NCBI RefSeq assembly: GCF_030929555.1
Contig: NZ_JAVFVT010000019.1
Coordinates: 62,001 to 126,000, forward strand
Source: Paenibacillus sp. LHD-117
GTDB lineage: Bacteria > Bacillota > Bacilli > Paenibacillales > Paenibacillaceae
DNA length: 64,000 nt
Direction: 5' to 3'
The position numbers and the translations under genes were made by a program. Each line of letters begins with the position of its first letter. Position 1 is the stretch's first letter. The notes under the pieces are model-generated. The model searched no databases and was not told where the DNA came from. It worked only from the letters and a program-made list of their open reading frames with translations. This document shows positions 29,001 to 38,898 of this stretch, piece after piece.

Positions 29001-31217
29001 GTGAAATTGGGAAAAAGTTGGAGACTGTCGTTCAAAGATGCCCGCAGATGGCTGGCAGCCGCTCTCGCGATGACCCTCGTGATGGGCACGCTCGGCGGAG
29101 TCGCGCAAGCGGCCGAGGAGACCGTCACCGGAATCGAGCTGGATTATGAAGAGGAAGATTACAACACTTCGACTTCTTCGCTCGAAATGTTCGTGGAAGA
29201 CGACAAGGTGAACGTAACCGTGCTGGCGTCGATCTCGGGATCGGCATCCAAGAAGGACGTAACGGCAGACGCGGCATGGAAAACATCGAACAGCTCCATC
29301 GTCAAAGTAGACAAAGGCGTACTGACGGGGGTCGGCGCGGGGTCGGCGACCATTACCGCTACTTATAAAGGATTTACGGCAAGCATGAAGGCGACTTCCG
29401 ATTTCGTGTATGACGAAGTCGTGATCATGCAGAACAACAGCGCCGCGCCCGCGTCTATCCCGGACGTGAAACTAGGCGATTCGCTCGCGTTTATGCTGGA
29501 CGGCCAAAAAGGTTCTGCCAGCGGCATCAACATTACTTCGGAGGCGGTATGGACCTCGTCCAACACGGCGGTCGCGACGGTCGACGAAGGCAAGATCACG
29601 CTCGTCGGAGCCGGCACGGCGACCATTACCGCCAAGTACAAGGGCAAGTCCGATACGGTCAAATTGACGGTAACCTCTCCTTACAAATCGATCGAGATCG
29701 GACCGGAGCAGCCTGGCGATTTGCTAGAGCTCGAAGTCGGCGCGGACAACCGCGTTCTGAGCGCGACGGCATCACCGAAGACGGGTGGAACGTTAACCGT
29801 CACTGAGCTAGCGAAGTGGACAAGCGCCAACACCAAGGTGGTTACGGTCGAGAAAGGCGCCGTCACGGCCGTCGGCGCGGGCAAGACGACCATCACAGCA
29901 TCCTACCTCGGCGTAACGGATACGATCAGCGTCGTCGTGCGCACGCCTTACCAGTCCATAAAGCTTTCTCCGGAGAAGGAGTACCACATGCAGCTGCAGG
30001 ACGCTCCGCTTCAGATGCAAGCGGATGTGCTCAATAACGCGAACGTAGGCTCCAACATTACGGCGTCTGGCGAATGGTCCTCCTCGGACGTGTCCGTCGC
30101 GACGGTATCGCAAGGCAAGGTGACGCCGAAGGGCGTCGGTACGACGAAGATTACGGTGTCGCACAAAGGCATCAGCCGCAGCATCGACGTAACCGTATAC
30201 CCGAGCATCACGAAGCTGAAAGCCGAGAAGACGAAAATCGACGGCTTTAAAGGCATTACTGCCGAGCTGCCGAAGGTAACGGCGACGACGTTCGACGGAT
30301 CGACCGTCGACGTATCCAAGCTTGTCAAGTGGACGAACGAGGACGAAGATATCGCAAAACTTGAGGGAACCTCCTGGACCGCCAAGGAGCTTGGCGAAAC
30401 GACGTTTACCGCGAAAGCCCAAGGCCTCTCAGCCGAAGTTACGCTTACCGTCCACCTCAAGCCGGTCAAGCTGATCGCGGAAACGAAAGACATGAGCATC
30501 GTGCTTGGCAAGTCAACGGAGCTTCCGCAAGTGAACGTCATCTACGAGGACGGGGAAGAAGCCGATATTTCCGAGTCGATCGAATGGAAGACGACGTCGG
30601 ACAATATCCTGCTGCTGGAGAAATCGATGAAAGGGCTGGAATCCTCCACGGTTACGCTGACCGGCACGTACCTGACCAAGACGGTCTCGGTTCGCGTGAA
30701 GATCGAGGAAGAAATCGTCAAGCTTACCTTCGAGCCGGCGAAGATCGAGCTTAACCCCGGTCGGTCCAAGTCCATTAAAGTTTACGGCTACTATAAAGAC
30801 GGCAAAAAAATATCCGTCGGCACCAAAATGAACTGGACAGTCGCCAATACGAACGTTGCAACCGTAAGCGGCTCTTCATCCGTCAAAGCCATTGACGTCG
30901 GAACGACCAAAGTGTCGGGCTCCTACCAAGGCAAGACAATCGAAATCACCGTCATCGTAACGTCTAAGCTGAAGTCGCTGCAGCTGTCCGGCAAGTCCGC
31001 TCAGCTCGCCATCGGCGATTCGTACAACGTGACGGCGCAAGCCGTCTATGTCACGGGCAGCCCGGTTGACGCCACGACAGCCGCCGTCTGGACCTCCTCC
31101 AAGGAAAGCGTCGCGACGGTGAAGGACGGCAAGATAACGGCCGTCGGCAAAGGCAGCGCCACGATCAAAGCGGCATTCGGCGGCAAAACCGCCACGTTCC
31201 GCGTAACGGTGAAGTAA
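29001..31217 (+). CDS. Secreted protein of eight tandem bacterial Ig-like (Big_2) domains
   Basis: The 738-residue product has a signal peptide (LAMTLVMGTLGGVAQAAEE) and then eight ~85-residue repeats of the bacterial Ig-like type, each with the pattern W(K/T)(S/T)SN..VATV..G.(I/V)T.VG.G.ATIT..Y.G, ending at a C-terminal beta strand FRVTVK. No SLH, LPXTG, lysin or membrane anchor follows, so it is probably secreted or attaches through another protein. The start is GTG 29001 after GGGAAGG. It is transcribed divergently from the Van-like operon and shares a terminator with oppF. Function unknown; such repeats usually mediate adhesion or act as spacers. Confidence 0.88.
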   Translation: MKLGKSWRLSFKDARRWLAAALAMTLVMGTLGGVAQAAEETVTGIELDYEEEDYNTSTSSLEMFVEDDKVNVTVLASISGSASKKDVTADAAWKTSNSSIVKVDKGVLTGVGAGSATITATYKGFTASMKATSDFVYDEVVIMQNNSAAPASIPDVKLGDSLAFMLDGQKGSASGINITSEAVWTSSNTAVATVDEGKITLVGAGTATITAKYKGKSDTVKLTVTSPYKSIEIGPEQPGDLLELEVGADNRVLSATASPKTGGTLTVTELAKWTSANTKVVTVEKGAVTAVGAGKTTITASYLGVTDTISVVVRTPYQSIKLSPEKEYHMQLQDAPLQMQADVLNNANVGSNITASGEWSSSDVSVATVSQGKVTPKGVGTTKITVSHKGISRSIDVTVYPSITKLKAEKTKIDGFKGITAELPKVTATTFDGSTVDVSKLVKWTNEDEDIAKLEGTSWTAKELGETTFTAKAQGLSAEVTLTVHLKPVKLIAETKDMSIVLGKSTELPQVNVIYEDGEEADISESIEWKTTSDNILLLEKSMKGLESSTVTLTGTYLTKTVSVRVKIEEEIVKLTFEPAKIELNPGRSKSIKVYGYYKDGKKISVGTKMNWTVANTNVATVSGSSSVKAIDVGTTKVSGSYQGKTIEITVIVTSKLKSLQLSGKSAQLAIGDSYNVTAQAVYVTGSPVDATTAAVWTSSKESVATVKDGKITAVGKGSATIKAAFGGKTATFRVTVK

Positions 31218-31239
31218 CGCGAGCTTTTATAGCAACGCG

Positions 31240-31285
31240 AAAAAGCCTTCCATCCGATATCACATTCGGATTGGAAGGCTTTTTT
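31240..31285. terminator. Bidirectional terminator between the Ig-domain gene and oppF
   Basis: AAAAAGCCTTCC pairs with GGAAGGCTTTTT with further pairing inside; A and T tracts on both sides allow it to stop transcription from either direction. Confidence 0.9.
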
Positions 31286-31303
31286 AATCGATCGTTCTAT
31301 CGT

Positions 31304-32266
31304 TTATGCGTAATGGCAAGAAGCAAAGTGGCCTTTGCTCACTTCCAACAGCTTCGGCTCGTCCGTCTTGCATTTGTCCGTCGCGAGCGGACAACGCGTA
31401 TGGAACTGGCAGCCTTTCGGCGGGTTGATCGGGCTTGGAAGGTCGCCCTTCAGCACGATGCGTTCACGAGTCGCCTCGACCTGCGGATCCGGAATCGGAA
31501 TCGCGGACAATAGCGCACGCGTATACGGATGGCGAGGGTTGTCGTACAGCTCGCTGGACTCCGCAAGCTCTACGATTTTGCCTAGGTACATAACCGCAAC
31601 ACGGTCGGAAATATGCTTAACCATGGACAAATCATGCGCGATAAACAGATACGTCAGGCCCATCTTACGCTGCAGATCTTGCATCAGGTTGACGACCTGC
31701 GCCTGAATCGACACGTCCAGCGCGGAGATCGGTTCATCGGCAATGATGAACTTCGGATCTACGGCCAGGGCACGCGCAATGCCGATACGTTGGCGTTGGC
31801 CGCCGGAAAATTCATGCGGGTAACGCGTCGCGTGCTCGGGGTTCAGGTTAACCAAATCAAGCAAACCTTCGACCTTGCGCTTGCGCTCGGCCTTGCTGCC
31901 TGCAAGATTGTGAATGTCCAGCGCTTCGCCGATGATGTCGGTAACCGTCATCCTCGGGTTCAAAGACGCGTACGGATCCTGGAAGATCATCTGCATGTTG
32001 CGGCGCAGCGACTTCAGCTCCGAGCCGCGAAGCTTGTAGATGTCCTTGCCGTCGAACGTCACGCCGCCGCTAGTCGGCTCGTACAGCCGAAGAATCGTGC
32101 GGCCCGCCGTCGACTTGCCGCAACCGGATTCGCCTACGACGCCCACGGTTTCGCCGCGGCCGATAGAGAATGAAATATCGTTAACGGCTTTCAGGATATT
32201 GCCTTTGCCGAGATTAAAGAACTTGCGCAAATCGTTGACTTCTACCAATGGGGTGCTCTTGCTCAT
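31304..32266 (-). CDS. oppF: Oligopeptide ABC transporter ATP-binding protein
   Basis: One of two ATPases energising an oligopeptide importer. The 320-residue protein has Walker [10 protein letters not shown], the Q-loop [14 protein letters not shown], signature [12 protein letters not shown], Walker B FIIADEP and the C-terminal oligo_HPY domain with a cysteine pair ([14 protein letters not shown]). It overlaps oppD by 4 bp and is the last gene of the oppA-B-C-D-F operon. OppF versus DppF cannot be told apart by sequence alone; the order suggests Opp. Confidence 0.94.
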   Translation of the reverse strand: MSKSTPLVEVNDLRKFFNLGKGNILKAVNDISFSIGRGETVGVVGESGCGKSTAGRTILRLYEPTSGGVTFDGKDIYKLRGSELKSLRRNMQMIFQDPYASLNPRMTVTDIIGEALDIHNLAGSKAERKRKVEGLLDLVNLNPEHATRYPHEFSGGQRQRIGIARALAVDPKFIIADEPISALDVSIQAQVVNLMQDLQRKMGLTYLFIAHDLSMVKHISDRVAVMYLGKIVELAESSELYDNPRHPYTRALLSAIPIPDPQVEATRERIVLKGDLPSPINPPKGCQFHTRCPLATDKCKTDEPKLLEVSKGHFASCHYA

Positions 32267-33264
32267 ACCGGCACCTCCCGGTCCGCATATTCATGAAGCA
32301 TCCAGCATGCTGCCGCATGGGAGCCGCTTCCCTTGATCGCGTGCAGATTCGGGTCGTTGTCCACGCATACTTTCATCGCTTCGTCGCAGCGCGCGCAGAA
32401 GCTGCAGCCCGCCGGCGGCTTGATCAGATCCGGGGGCGTGCCCGGGATCGGGATCAACGGCTCGTCTTTCTTCTGGTCCAGACGCGGCAAGGAACGCAGC
32501 AAGCCTCTTGTGTAAGGATGCTGCGGGTTTTGGAAAATTTCCCACTTGGTTCCCGTCTCGACGATACGTCCGGCGTACATAACGATTACGCGGTCGCATA
32601 CGTCGGCTACGACGCCAAGGTCATGCGTAATAAGAATAATAGAAGTGCCCATCTTCTGCTGAAGATCTTTCATGACGCGCATGATCTGCGCTTGAATCGT
32701 TACGTCCAGCGCCGTCGTCGGCTCGTCCGCGATCAGAAGCTTCGGATTGCAGGCAAGCGCGATCGCGATCATGACGCGTTGGCGCATACCGCCGGAGAAT
32801 TGATGAGGGTATTGCTTGATCCGTTGCTCCGGATTCGGAATGCCGACCAGATGCAGCATTTCGATGGCGCGAGCCATCGCTTGCGACTTGCTTACGTTCT
32901 GGTGTTTGATCAGACCTTCCGTAATTTGTGCGCCGACCGTAAGCGTCGGGTTGAGCGACGTCATCGGATCCTGGAAGATCATGCCGATCTTGTTGCCGCG
33001 CACCGTCTGCATTTCTTTCTCCGTCAGGGTCAGCAGCTCCTGCCCGTCGAACTTCACCGAGCCGTTCTTGATGCGGCTTGGCGGAGAAGGATTGAGCCTC
33101 ATGATGGATTGGGCGGTGACGGACTTGCCCGATCCGGATTCGCCTACGATCGCGACGGCTTCTCCTTCCTTCACGTTGAAGCTAATGTCGCGGATCGCCT
33201 GCACTTCGCCTCCGTAGACGTCGAAGGATACGCTTAAATTGTTCACTTCCAGCAAGGTCTTCAT
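32263..33264 (-). CDS. oppD: Oligopeptide ABC transporter ATP-binding protein
   Basis: The second ATPase of the importer, about 333 residues. It shows Walker [10 protein letters not shown], the [14 protein letters not shown]-loop, [15 protein letters not shown] signature, [12 protein letters not shown]alker B and a C-terminal cysteine-containing domain ([14 protein letters not shown]). I start at ATG 33264 with GAGGAGG nine bases upstream. It follows oppC by 33 bp and overlaps oppF by 4 bp. Confidence 0.94.
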   Translation of the reverse strand: MKTLLEVNNLSVSFDVYGGEVQAIRDISFNVKEGEAVAIVGESGSGKSVTAQSIMRLNPSPPSRIKNGSVKFDGQELLTLTEKEMQTVRGNKIGMIFQDPMTSLNPTLTVGAQITEGLIKHQNVSKSQAMARAIEMLHLVGIPNPEQRIKQYPHQFSGGMRQRVMIAIALACNPKLLIADEPTTALDVTIQAQIMRVMKDLQQKMGTSIILITHDLGVVADVCDRVIVMYAGRIVETGTKWEIFQNPQHPYTRGLLRSLPRLDQKKDEPLIPIPGTPPDLIKPPAGCSFCARCDEAMKVCVDNDPNLHAIKGSGSHAAACWMLHEYADREVPV

Positions 33265-33297
33265 AGACAATGACCTCCTCTCAGTTATGCTGTGTTG

Positions 33298-34257
33298 TTA
33301 TTTTTTCAGCTTCGGATCGAATGCGTCGCGCAATCCGTCACCGAAGACGTTAAAGGCAAAGATGGTTAAGCTCAAGAAGAATGCCGGGAAGAACAAACGC
33401 CATGTGTCGCCGCTTAAGATAGCGCCCACGCCATCGTCAATCATCGTACCCCATGAAGCGACCGGCGATTGAACACCTAGACCCAGGAAGCTAAGGAACG
33501 CTTCCGTGAAGATCGCGCTTGGAATCGTCAGCGTAAGGGTAACGAGAATAGGTCCCATTGCATTCGGTACAAGGTGACGGAAAATAATGCGCATCGCGCC
33601 TGCGCCAAGCGACTTGGAAGCGAGCGCGTATTCTTGATTTTTGAGCTGCATCACTTGTCCACGCACGATCCAGGCCATGTTGATCCAGCCCGTAATCGAC
33701 ATGGCGATGATAATCGTCGTCAAACTCGGCTTCATCACGACAAGGAGCAGGATAACGATAAGCAGGTAAGGAATCGCAGCCAGAATTTCAGAGAAACGGT
33801 TCATGACTTCGTCGACTTTGCCGCCGAAGTAACCCATAATGCCGCCGTAGATGATGCCAATGACTAAGTCGATCAAGGCAGCTACAACGCCAACGAATAA
33901 CGAAACCTGAGCGCCTTTCCATACGCGCTCGAACATGTCCCGTCCAAGATTGTCCGTTCCGAACCAATGCGTCGCGTTTGGCGCCTGATTCGTATTCGTC
34001 ATATCGTTCGTGAAGTGGTCGTAAGGCCAAATCCACGGAATGAAGATCGCGCACGCGATCAAGGCGACGATAATCCAGAAACCGAACATCGCAAGCTTGT
34101 TGCTTGTGAGCCTCTGTTTAATGTCTTGCCATGCGGTAAGGCTGGCGCGTCCTACCTCGTCGACGCGAACCTCGCCTCTTTCAAGCTTTTGGAACATATC
34201 GGGAGTCAAGCTATCGGAACGTTCCTTGGAACGCAAATTTGCATTGGAATCTGACAT
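33298..34257 (-). CDS. oppC: Oligopeptide ABC transporter permease
   Basis: This 319-residue permease has an N-terminal ~50-residue cytoplasmic tail, six membrane segments and the EAA-type loop ALASKSLGAGAMRIIFRHLVPN that contacts the ATPases. The family sequence WFGTDNLGRDMFERVWKGAQ is present in the periplasmic loop. It is 3 bp from oppB and pairs with it to form the channel. Confidence 0.95.
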   Translation of the reverse strand: MSDSNANLRSKERSDSLTPDMFQKLERGEVRVDEVGRASLTAWQDIKQRLTSNKLAMFGFWIIVALIACAIFIPWIWPYDHFTNDMTNTNQAPNATHWFGTDNLGRDMFERVWKGAQVSLFVGVVAALIDLVIGIIYGGIMGYFGGKVDEVMNRFSEILAAIPYLLIVILLLVVMKPSLTTIIIAMSITGWINMAWIVRGQVMQLKNQEYALASKSLGAGAMRIIFRHLVPNAMGPILVTLTLTIPSAIFTEAFLSFLGLGVQSPVASWGTMIDDGVGAILSGDTWRLFFPAFFLSLTIFAFNVFGDGLRDAFDPKLKK

Positions 34258-34260
34258 CAG

Positions 34261-35193
34261 TTATTTCGCCACCTTTCCGCCGGCACGCATGCGCGGATCT
34301 ACCAGCACGTAAGCGACATCCGCCAAGAAGCGGCATAACATCAGAATTACGGCGTAGAAAATGGTAATGCCCATAATAAGCGGGTAGTCACGATCTATGA
34401 CACTCGAAACAAAGTGCTTTCCGATACCCGGAATCGCGAAGATTTTCTCCACGACGACGGATCCAGTAATGATACCGGCCGTCAAATAACCCAAATACGT
34501 AACGACGGGAAGCAACGAATTCCGAAGCGCGTGCTTCACGATGATGACGTATCCAGAAAGCCCTTTGGATTTGGCAGTTTTAATAAAATCGGCATTCAAT
34601 ACTTCAATCATGGTCGATCTTAGCAATCTTGCGATAAAAGCAATTGGGCCTGAGGCGAGCGCGATCGTTGGCAAAACATAATCAAGCGGACCGTTCAAAC
34701 CGGCTACTTCGAAAATTCTGAACTTCATGGACAAGAAATATTGCATAACGGGTGCAAGTACGATACTTGGTACTGCAAGGCCGATAACAGCCAAAATCAT
34801 GGCAATATTGTCGAGCAGCTTACGATGATACATCGCAGCCAGTATACCCAAAACGCATCCTACGACAACAGAAGTAATAATCGCCGAAATACCGAGTTTT
34901 AGGGATGGGCCGAACGATTGTTTAATCATTTTGTCAACGGACTGGAACTTCTTCTTCATGGAAATACCCATATCGCCTTTGGCCAGGTTTTGCAGGTACT
35001 TGCCATATTGAACAATTAACGGTTTGTCTAGACCGTAATACGCTTCCAAGTTTTTCTGAACGGCTTCGCTTGTTGCTTTTTCCGCTTGCAGCGGGCTGCC
35101 CGGAATCGCGTTCATCAGCATAAACGTCGCGCTAATCAGTATAAAGAGCGACAACAGCATAAATAAAAACTTGCCTAAGATGAAACGGAGCAT
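34261..35193 (-). CDS. oppB: Oligopeptide ABC transporter permease
   Basis: This 310-residue permease starts MLRFILGKFLFMLLSLFILI and has six membrane helices and the EAA-type loop FIKTAKSKGLSGYVIIVKHA. I chose ATG 35193 (GGTGA upstream); GTG 35202 is an alternative, and the frame open to 35268 has no family support. A strong stem-loop (35227-35259) separates it from oppA and probably lowers its expression relative to the binding protein. Confidence 0.94.
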   Translation of the reverse strand: MLRFILGKFLFMLLSLFILISATFMLMNAIPGSPLQAEKATSEAVQKNLEAYYGLDKPLIVQYGKYLQNLAKGDMGISMKKKFQSVDKMIKQSFGPSLKLGISAIITSVVVGCVLGILAAMYHRKLLDNIAMILAVIGLAVPSIVLAPVMQYFLSMKFRIFEVAGLNGPLDYVLPTIALASGPIAFIARLLRSTMIEVLNADFIKTAKSKGLSGYVIIVKHALRNSLLPVVTYLGYLTAGIITGSVVVEKIFAIPGIGKHFVSSVIDRDYPLIMGITIFYAVILMLCRFLADVAYVLVDPRMRAGGKVAK

Positions 35194-35226
35194 TTCGATC
35201 ACCCACTCTCTTTTTTTACATTTCAA

Positions 35227-35259
35227 AAGGGTATATATAGAGAGACTATATATACCCTT
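35227..35259 (-). terminator. Intercistronic stem-loop between oppA and oppB (attenuator or partial terminator)
   Basis: A 14-bp perfect AT-rich stem (AAGGGTATATATAG and its complement, 5-base loop) with a short TTTT after it on the minus strand. Such elements after binding-protein genes typically make the upstream mRNA more abundant. Confidence 0.7.
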
Positions 35260-35311
35260 CTGGAACAAGTTACTCTAAGTTAGTCGCTATGAATGGACAA
35301 GGTTGAGTGAC

Positions 35312-37000
35312 CTATTTTTTGCTGCCGTGTACCCAGTCCAGGTGACCTGAATAGTCGGATACAACGCCTTCGAAGCCTGGTTTCAGCATCGTTACAGTTG
35401 TGTAGTAGTAAGTCGGCAATACGCCCATATCATCGGAAACCGCGATTTTCTCAGCGTCAGCCATCATTTTTTGGCTTTCTTCCGGAGTAGCAGCCACCAG
35501 GGAATCGTCAAGAAGCTTGTCGACTGCCGGGTTGTTGTACTTGCCGTCGTTGTTGCCGGATTTCGAGTGAATCAAGTCGTACGTGAAGTTGATTGGGTGG
35601 TTGATGTCCGCGCCCCAGCCGGAACGTGCGATATCGAATTGACCCGCTTTTCTGGACTCCAGGAATGTACCCCATTCTTGGTTCGCCAATTTCACTTCGA
35701 CGCCAAGGGTTTTACGCCACATGTCGACTGCCGCTTCAGCCAATGCTTTGTGGCCTTCGCTTGTGTTGTACAGCAATGTTACGTCCGCAGGGAACGAGGA
35801 CAAACCGAGCTCTGCAAGACCTTCTGTAAGAAGTTTTTTCGCTTCTTCAGCATTTTCGCTGAAGTAGCCAGTGTCCGGGTAAACTTCACGGAACATTTTG
35901 CCTTCTGGGCCCGTGATGGACGGCGGCACCAAACCGAATGCCGCTTGTTGGTTCGCTTGCGCCACGTTGTCGATCAGAGATTGACGATCAAGCGCCATGG
36001 AGAATGCTTTACGGACTTTCACGTTGTTGAACGGTTCTTTGTTGTTGTTGAACAGGTAGTAGTATACGGAAGCAACAGCTGTAACTTCAGCTTTCTTCTC
36101 GGATACTAGTTGTTGTACAAGGTCGGATGGTACGGAACCAGCTTGCGCGCCGATCCAGTCGATCTTGTCCGTTTCGTACAATTGGTAGACAGTACCTTCG
36201 TCTTCAACCAAGGAAATCGTTACTTTGTCGAAGTTGATTGCATCAGCGTTGTAGTAGTCAGCGTTTTTCTCAAGAACAAGCTTGTCGGCATGTGCCCACT
36301 CCGTCAGCTTGAACGGACCGTTGGATACGATCGTGCTCGCTTCAGCAGCCCAGTCAGCAGCGCCTTCTACAGTCGCTTGGTGAACCGGTAAGTATGTGTA
36401 GTGCGACAGCAGGCTTGTGAAGTAAGGAGCTGGAGAATTCAGCGTTACTTCGAGCGTGTAGTCATCGGAAGCTTTAACGCCTACTTCGTCAGCCGAGCCT
36501 TCGCCGGAGTTGTATTTTTCGCCGTTCGCAAGGTAGAACAGCATGTATGCATACTCGGATGCCGTCTCTGGATTCAGAGCGCGTTTCCAAGCAAATTCAA
36601 AGTCTTTTGCGGTAACAGGGTCGCCGTTGCTCCATTTGGCATCTTGGCGAAGTTTGATGGTGTAGGTTTTGCCGTCTTCAGAAGGTGTGATCTCTTCAGC
36701 AAGCGCGTTCTCAGGCTCGCCTTTTGTGTTCAAGCGAGTAAGGCCTTCGTAAAGACCTGCGGCTACGATGCTGGATTGCGCGTCTGTCATTAGAGCGGGG
36801 TCCAAGCTTGGCGGTTCGCTTGCAAGGGTGAAGCGGAATTCTTGAGGAGTTTTTGGCGTTTCTTCTCCTCCGTTGTTTGCTCCGTTGTTAGCCGGATCAG
36901 CAGGTTTGTTGTTGTTGCCCGCACAAGCGGTTAACAACATGCTGAATGCGATAACAAGGACTAGCATGAATTGCGCTGGCTTTTTGAAACTCCCTTTCAC
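35312..37000 (-). CDS. oppA: Oligopeptide-binding lipoprotein of ABC transporter
   Basis: The 562-residue extracellular solute-binding protein delivers peptides to OppBC. The lipobox is LLTAC, followed by an Asn/Gly-rich linker and the family-5 fold: FRFTLASEPPSLDPALMTDA, YTIKLRQDAKWSNGDPVTAKD and RKAFSMALDRQSLID. I start at GTG 37000 since GGGAG lies nine bases upstream; ATG 37006 is possible but too close to it. It is the first and best-expressed gene of the operon, with a stem-loop after it. Confidence 0.95.
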   Translation of the reverse strand: MKGSFKKPAQFMLVLVIAFSMLLTACAGNNNKPADPANNGANNGGEETPKTPQEFRFTLASEPPSLDPALMTDAQSSIVAAGLYEGLTRLNTKGEPENALAEEITPSEDGKTYTIKLRQDAKWSNGDPVTAKDFEFAWKRALNPETASEYAYMLFYLANGEKYNSGEGSADEVGVKASDDYTLEVTLNSPAPYFTSLLSHYTYLPVHQATVEGAADWAAEASTIVSNGPFKLTEWAHADKLVLEKNADYYNADAINFDKVTISLVEDEGTVYQLYETDKIDWIGAQAGSVPSDLVQQLVSEKKAEVTAVASVYYYLFNNNKEPFNNVKVRKAFSMALDRQSLIDNVAQANQQAAFGLVPPSITGPEGKMFREVYPDTGYFSENAEEAKKLLTEGLAELGLSSFPADVTLLYNTSEGHKALAEAAVDMWRKTLGVEVKLANQEWGTFLESRKAGQFDIARSGWGADINHPINFTYDLIHSKSGNNDGKYNNPAVDKLLDDSLVAATPEESQKMMADAEKIAVSDDMGVLPTYYYTTVTMLKPGFEGVVSDYSGHLDWVHGSKK

Positions 37001-37121
37001 ATACATCAACTCCCAGTTTATATATAATTTTGTAAAACCACGTTGAATAAGAGGTGAAGATGAATTTCTTTGCTTCGTGTCAATATTTCTTACATGAAAA
37101 AATATTTATTCGACGTAAAAC

Positions 37122-37151
37122 AATATACAACTTATTTTAAATAATTGTCAA
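37122..37151 (-). promoter_or_regulatory. Candidate sigma-A promoter of the opp operon
   Basis: The minus strand reads TTGACA, 18 bases, TATATT, embedded in AT-rich DNA. The transcript leader before oppA would be about 115 bases. Confidence 0.6.
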
Positions 37152-37276
37152 CAGATAACTTGTCCGTAAAAGTTTCCAGCCGCCTTTTTTACTATGTCCT
37201 CGGTAACTTGATAATATGAGTCACCTGAAACTTCTTATTATTCCCACAACCTTTAGCACAGCACCGCATATTTGCA

Positions 37277-37296
37277 CTAATGCGTATACGCATTAG
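37277..37296. promoter_or_regulatory. Perfect 20-bp palindrome upstream of opp
   Basis: CTAATGCGTATACGCATTAG is its own reverse complement. Spacerless palindromes of this length often bind dimeric repressors; it lies ~125 bp upstream of the proposed oppA -35. Confidence 0.45.
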
Positions 37297-37562
37297 CGTA
37301 TTTCGGCGCTAACACGTGCCAGTACTGCTATTTCGGCGTTTTGACAACGATGCACAAAAATGCAAAGGCTTTATGTATCATTTATACAATTTGCCTATTT
37401 TTGTGTTAATATGCGACATCTAAGCGACATCAGCTTTGAAATTTTGACCCAAAGCAAACCCCTCATCCTGTCGTAATACGTCAAAATTTATTGATATCAT
37501 CAATACATTATAGTTATATTCTGTTAATTAATAATATCAAGAAGTAATATTGATGTAAATAT

Positions 37563-37606
37563 AAAAAAAGCACCGTCGTAGCATTTTGCCACAACGGTGC
37601 TTTTTT
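37563..37606. terminator. Terminator of the rpiB-ywlG-glyA operon
   Basis: AAAAAAGCACCGT pairs with ACGGTGCTTTTTT; the minus strand ends in seven T residues just after glyA. The A/T tracts make it potentially bidirectional. Confidence 0.9.
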
Positions 37607-37622
37607 CATGCAATATTTGTTG

Positions 37623-38870
37623 TTAGTAGGTCATGTTTGGGTAGAGCGGATATTTCGCCGTCAGGTCGCGAACCATGCCGCGGGCTTGGTCCAAAATAGC
37701 GCCATCTTCCGGATTATTAAGCACTAGCGCGATCACTTCAGCGATCACCTTCATTGCGTCCTCGTTCATGCCGCGAGCCGTGGCCGCAGGCGTGCCGATC
37801 CGGATGCCGCTCGTGACGAATGGGCTGGTCGGATCGAACGGAATCGCATTTTTGTTGACTGTGATTCCAACTTCGTCCAGCACGTGCTCGGCAACTTTGC
37901 CCGTAATGTTCAGGTTGCGCGTATCGATCAGCATCAAGTGATTATCCGTGCCGCCGGAGACGATGTTGATACCTCTGGACAGCAGCTCTTCAGAAAGAAC
38001 CTTGGCGTTGCGCACGACGTTCTGCGCGTATTCCTTGAACGAAGGCTGAAGCGCTTCGCCGAAAGCAACCGCTTTGGCCGCGATAATATGCATCAGTGGA
38101 CCGCCTTGGGAACCAGGGAACACGGCTTTGTCGATCGCAGCCGCCCAAGCCTTGCGACACAGAATCATGCCGCCGCGAGGTCCGCGTAGCGTCTTGTGAG
38201 TCGTCGTCGTGACGAAGTGCGCATGCGGAACCGGGTTAGGGTGCAGACCCGCCGCGACAAGACCGGCGATATGCGCCATGTCGACCATGAACAAGGCACC
38301 GACTTCGTTTGCGATTTGGCCCAGCTTCTCGAAGTCGATGATGCGCGGATACGCGCTCGCGCCGGCCACGATCATGCGAGGACGATGCTTGAAGGCAAGC
38401 TTCCGAACTTCTTCGTAATCGATCGTGAAGGAATCTTCTTGTACGCCGTAAGCAACGAAGTTGTACAGCAAGCCGGAAGCGTTGACCGGGCTGCCGTGCG
38501 TCAAGTGGCCGCCATGCGCCAAGTTCATGCCGAGTACGGTATCGCCGGGCTGAAGCGCGGCAAGGTAGACGGCCATGTTCGCTTGGGCGCCGGAGTGAGG
38601 CTGCACGTTCGCGTGTTCGGCGCCAAACAATTCCTTGGCACGGTTGCGAGCCAGATCCTCGACGATATCGACATGCTCGCAGCCGCCGTAGTACCGTTTG
38701 CTCGGATAACCTTCTGCGTATTTGTTCGTCAAGACGGAGCCCATCGCTTCGAGCACCGCTTCGCTGACAATGTTCTCGGACGCGATCAGCTCGATGTTGT
38801 CGCGCTGGCGCTGCAGCTCAAGGCCAAGCACCTTCAATACTTCTGGATCTTGTTTGCGTAACTGTTCCAT
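37623..38870 (-). CDS. glyA: Serine hydroxymethyltransferase
   Basis: GlyA converts serine and tetrahydrofolate to glycine and methylene-tetrahydrofolate using PLP. The 415-residue protein begins [20 protein letters not shown], and contains [20 protein letters not shown], the YYGGCEHVD segment and the PLP-lysine motif [17 protein letters not shown] 38870 follows AGGAGG. It is the last gene of a unit whose leader carries a ZTP riboswitch, which fits because ZMP/ZTP accumulates when one-carbon folates run short. Confidence 0.98.
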   Translation of the reverse strand: MEQLRKQDPEVLKVLGLELQRQRDNIELIASENIVSEAVLEAMGSVLTNKYAEGYPSKRYYGGCEHVDIVEDLARNRAKELFGAEHANVQPHSGAQANMAVYLAALQPGDTVLGMNLAHGGHLTHGSPVNASGLLYNFVAYGVQEDSFTIDYEEVRKLAFKHRPRMIVAGASAYPRIIDFEKLGQIANEVGALFMVDMAHIAGLVAAGLHPNPVPHAHFVTTTTHKTLRGPRGGMILCRKAWAAAIDKAVFPGSQGGPLMHIIAAKAVAFGEALQPSFKEYAQNVVRNAKVLSEELLSRGINIVSGGTDNHLMLIDTRNLNITGKVAEHVLDEVGITVNKNAIPFDPTSPFVTSGIRIGTPAATARGMNEDAMKVIAEVIALVLNNPEDGAILDQARGMVRDLTAKYPLYPNMTY

Positions 38871-38898
38871 ATCGTTAATTCCTCCTAAAAAATAGTTG

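Larger units (their letters stand above)
37010..37562. other. Long AT-rich noncoding region upstream of oppA
   Basis: About 550 bp with no credible ORF. It holds the oppA promoter (37122-37151), a perfect 20-bp palindrome (37277-37296), the direct repeats TATTTCGGCG at ~37299 and ~37328, and TGCA-CAAAAA-TGCA at ~37350. The oppA leader is over 100 bases long. Confidence 0.6.

Noticed and set aside
37340..37420. Plus-strand promoter for a small RNA near TTGACAACG
   Set aside because: The -35-like TTGACA has no acceptable -10 at 16-18 bp, and no terminator follows on that strand before glyA's end.
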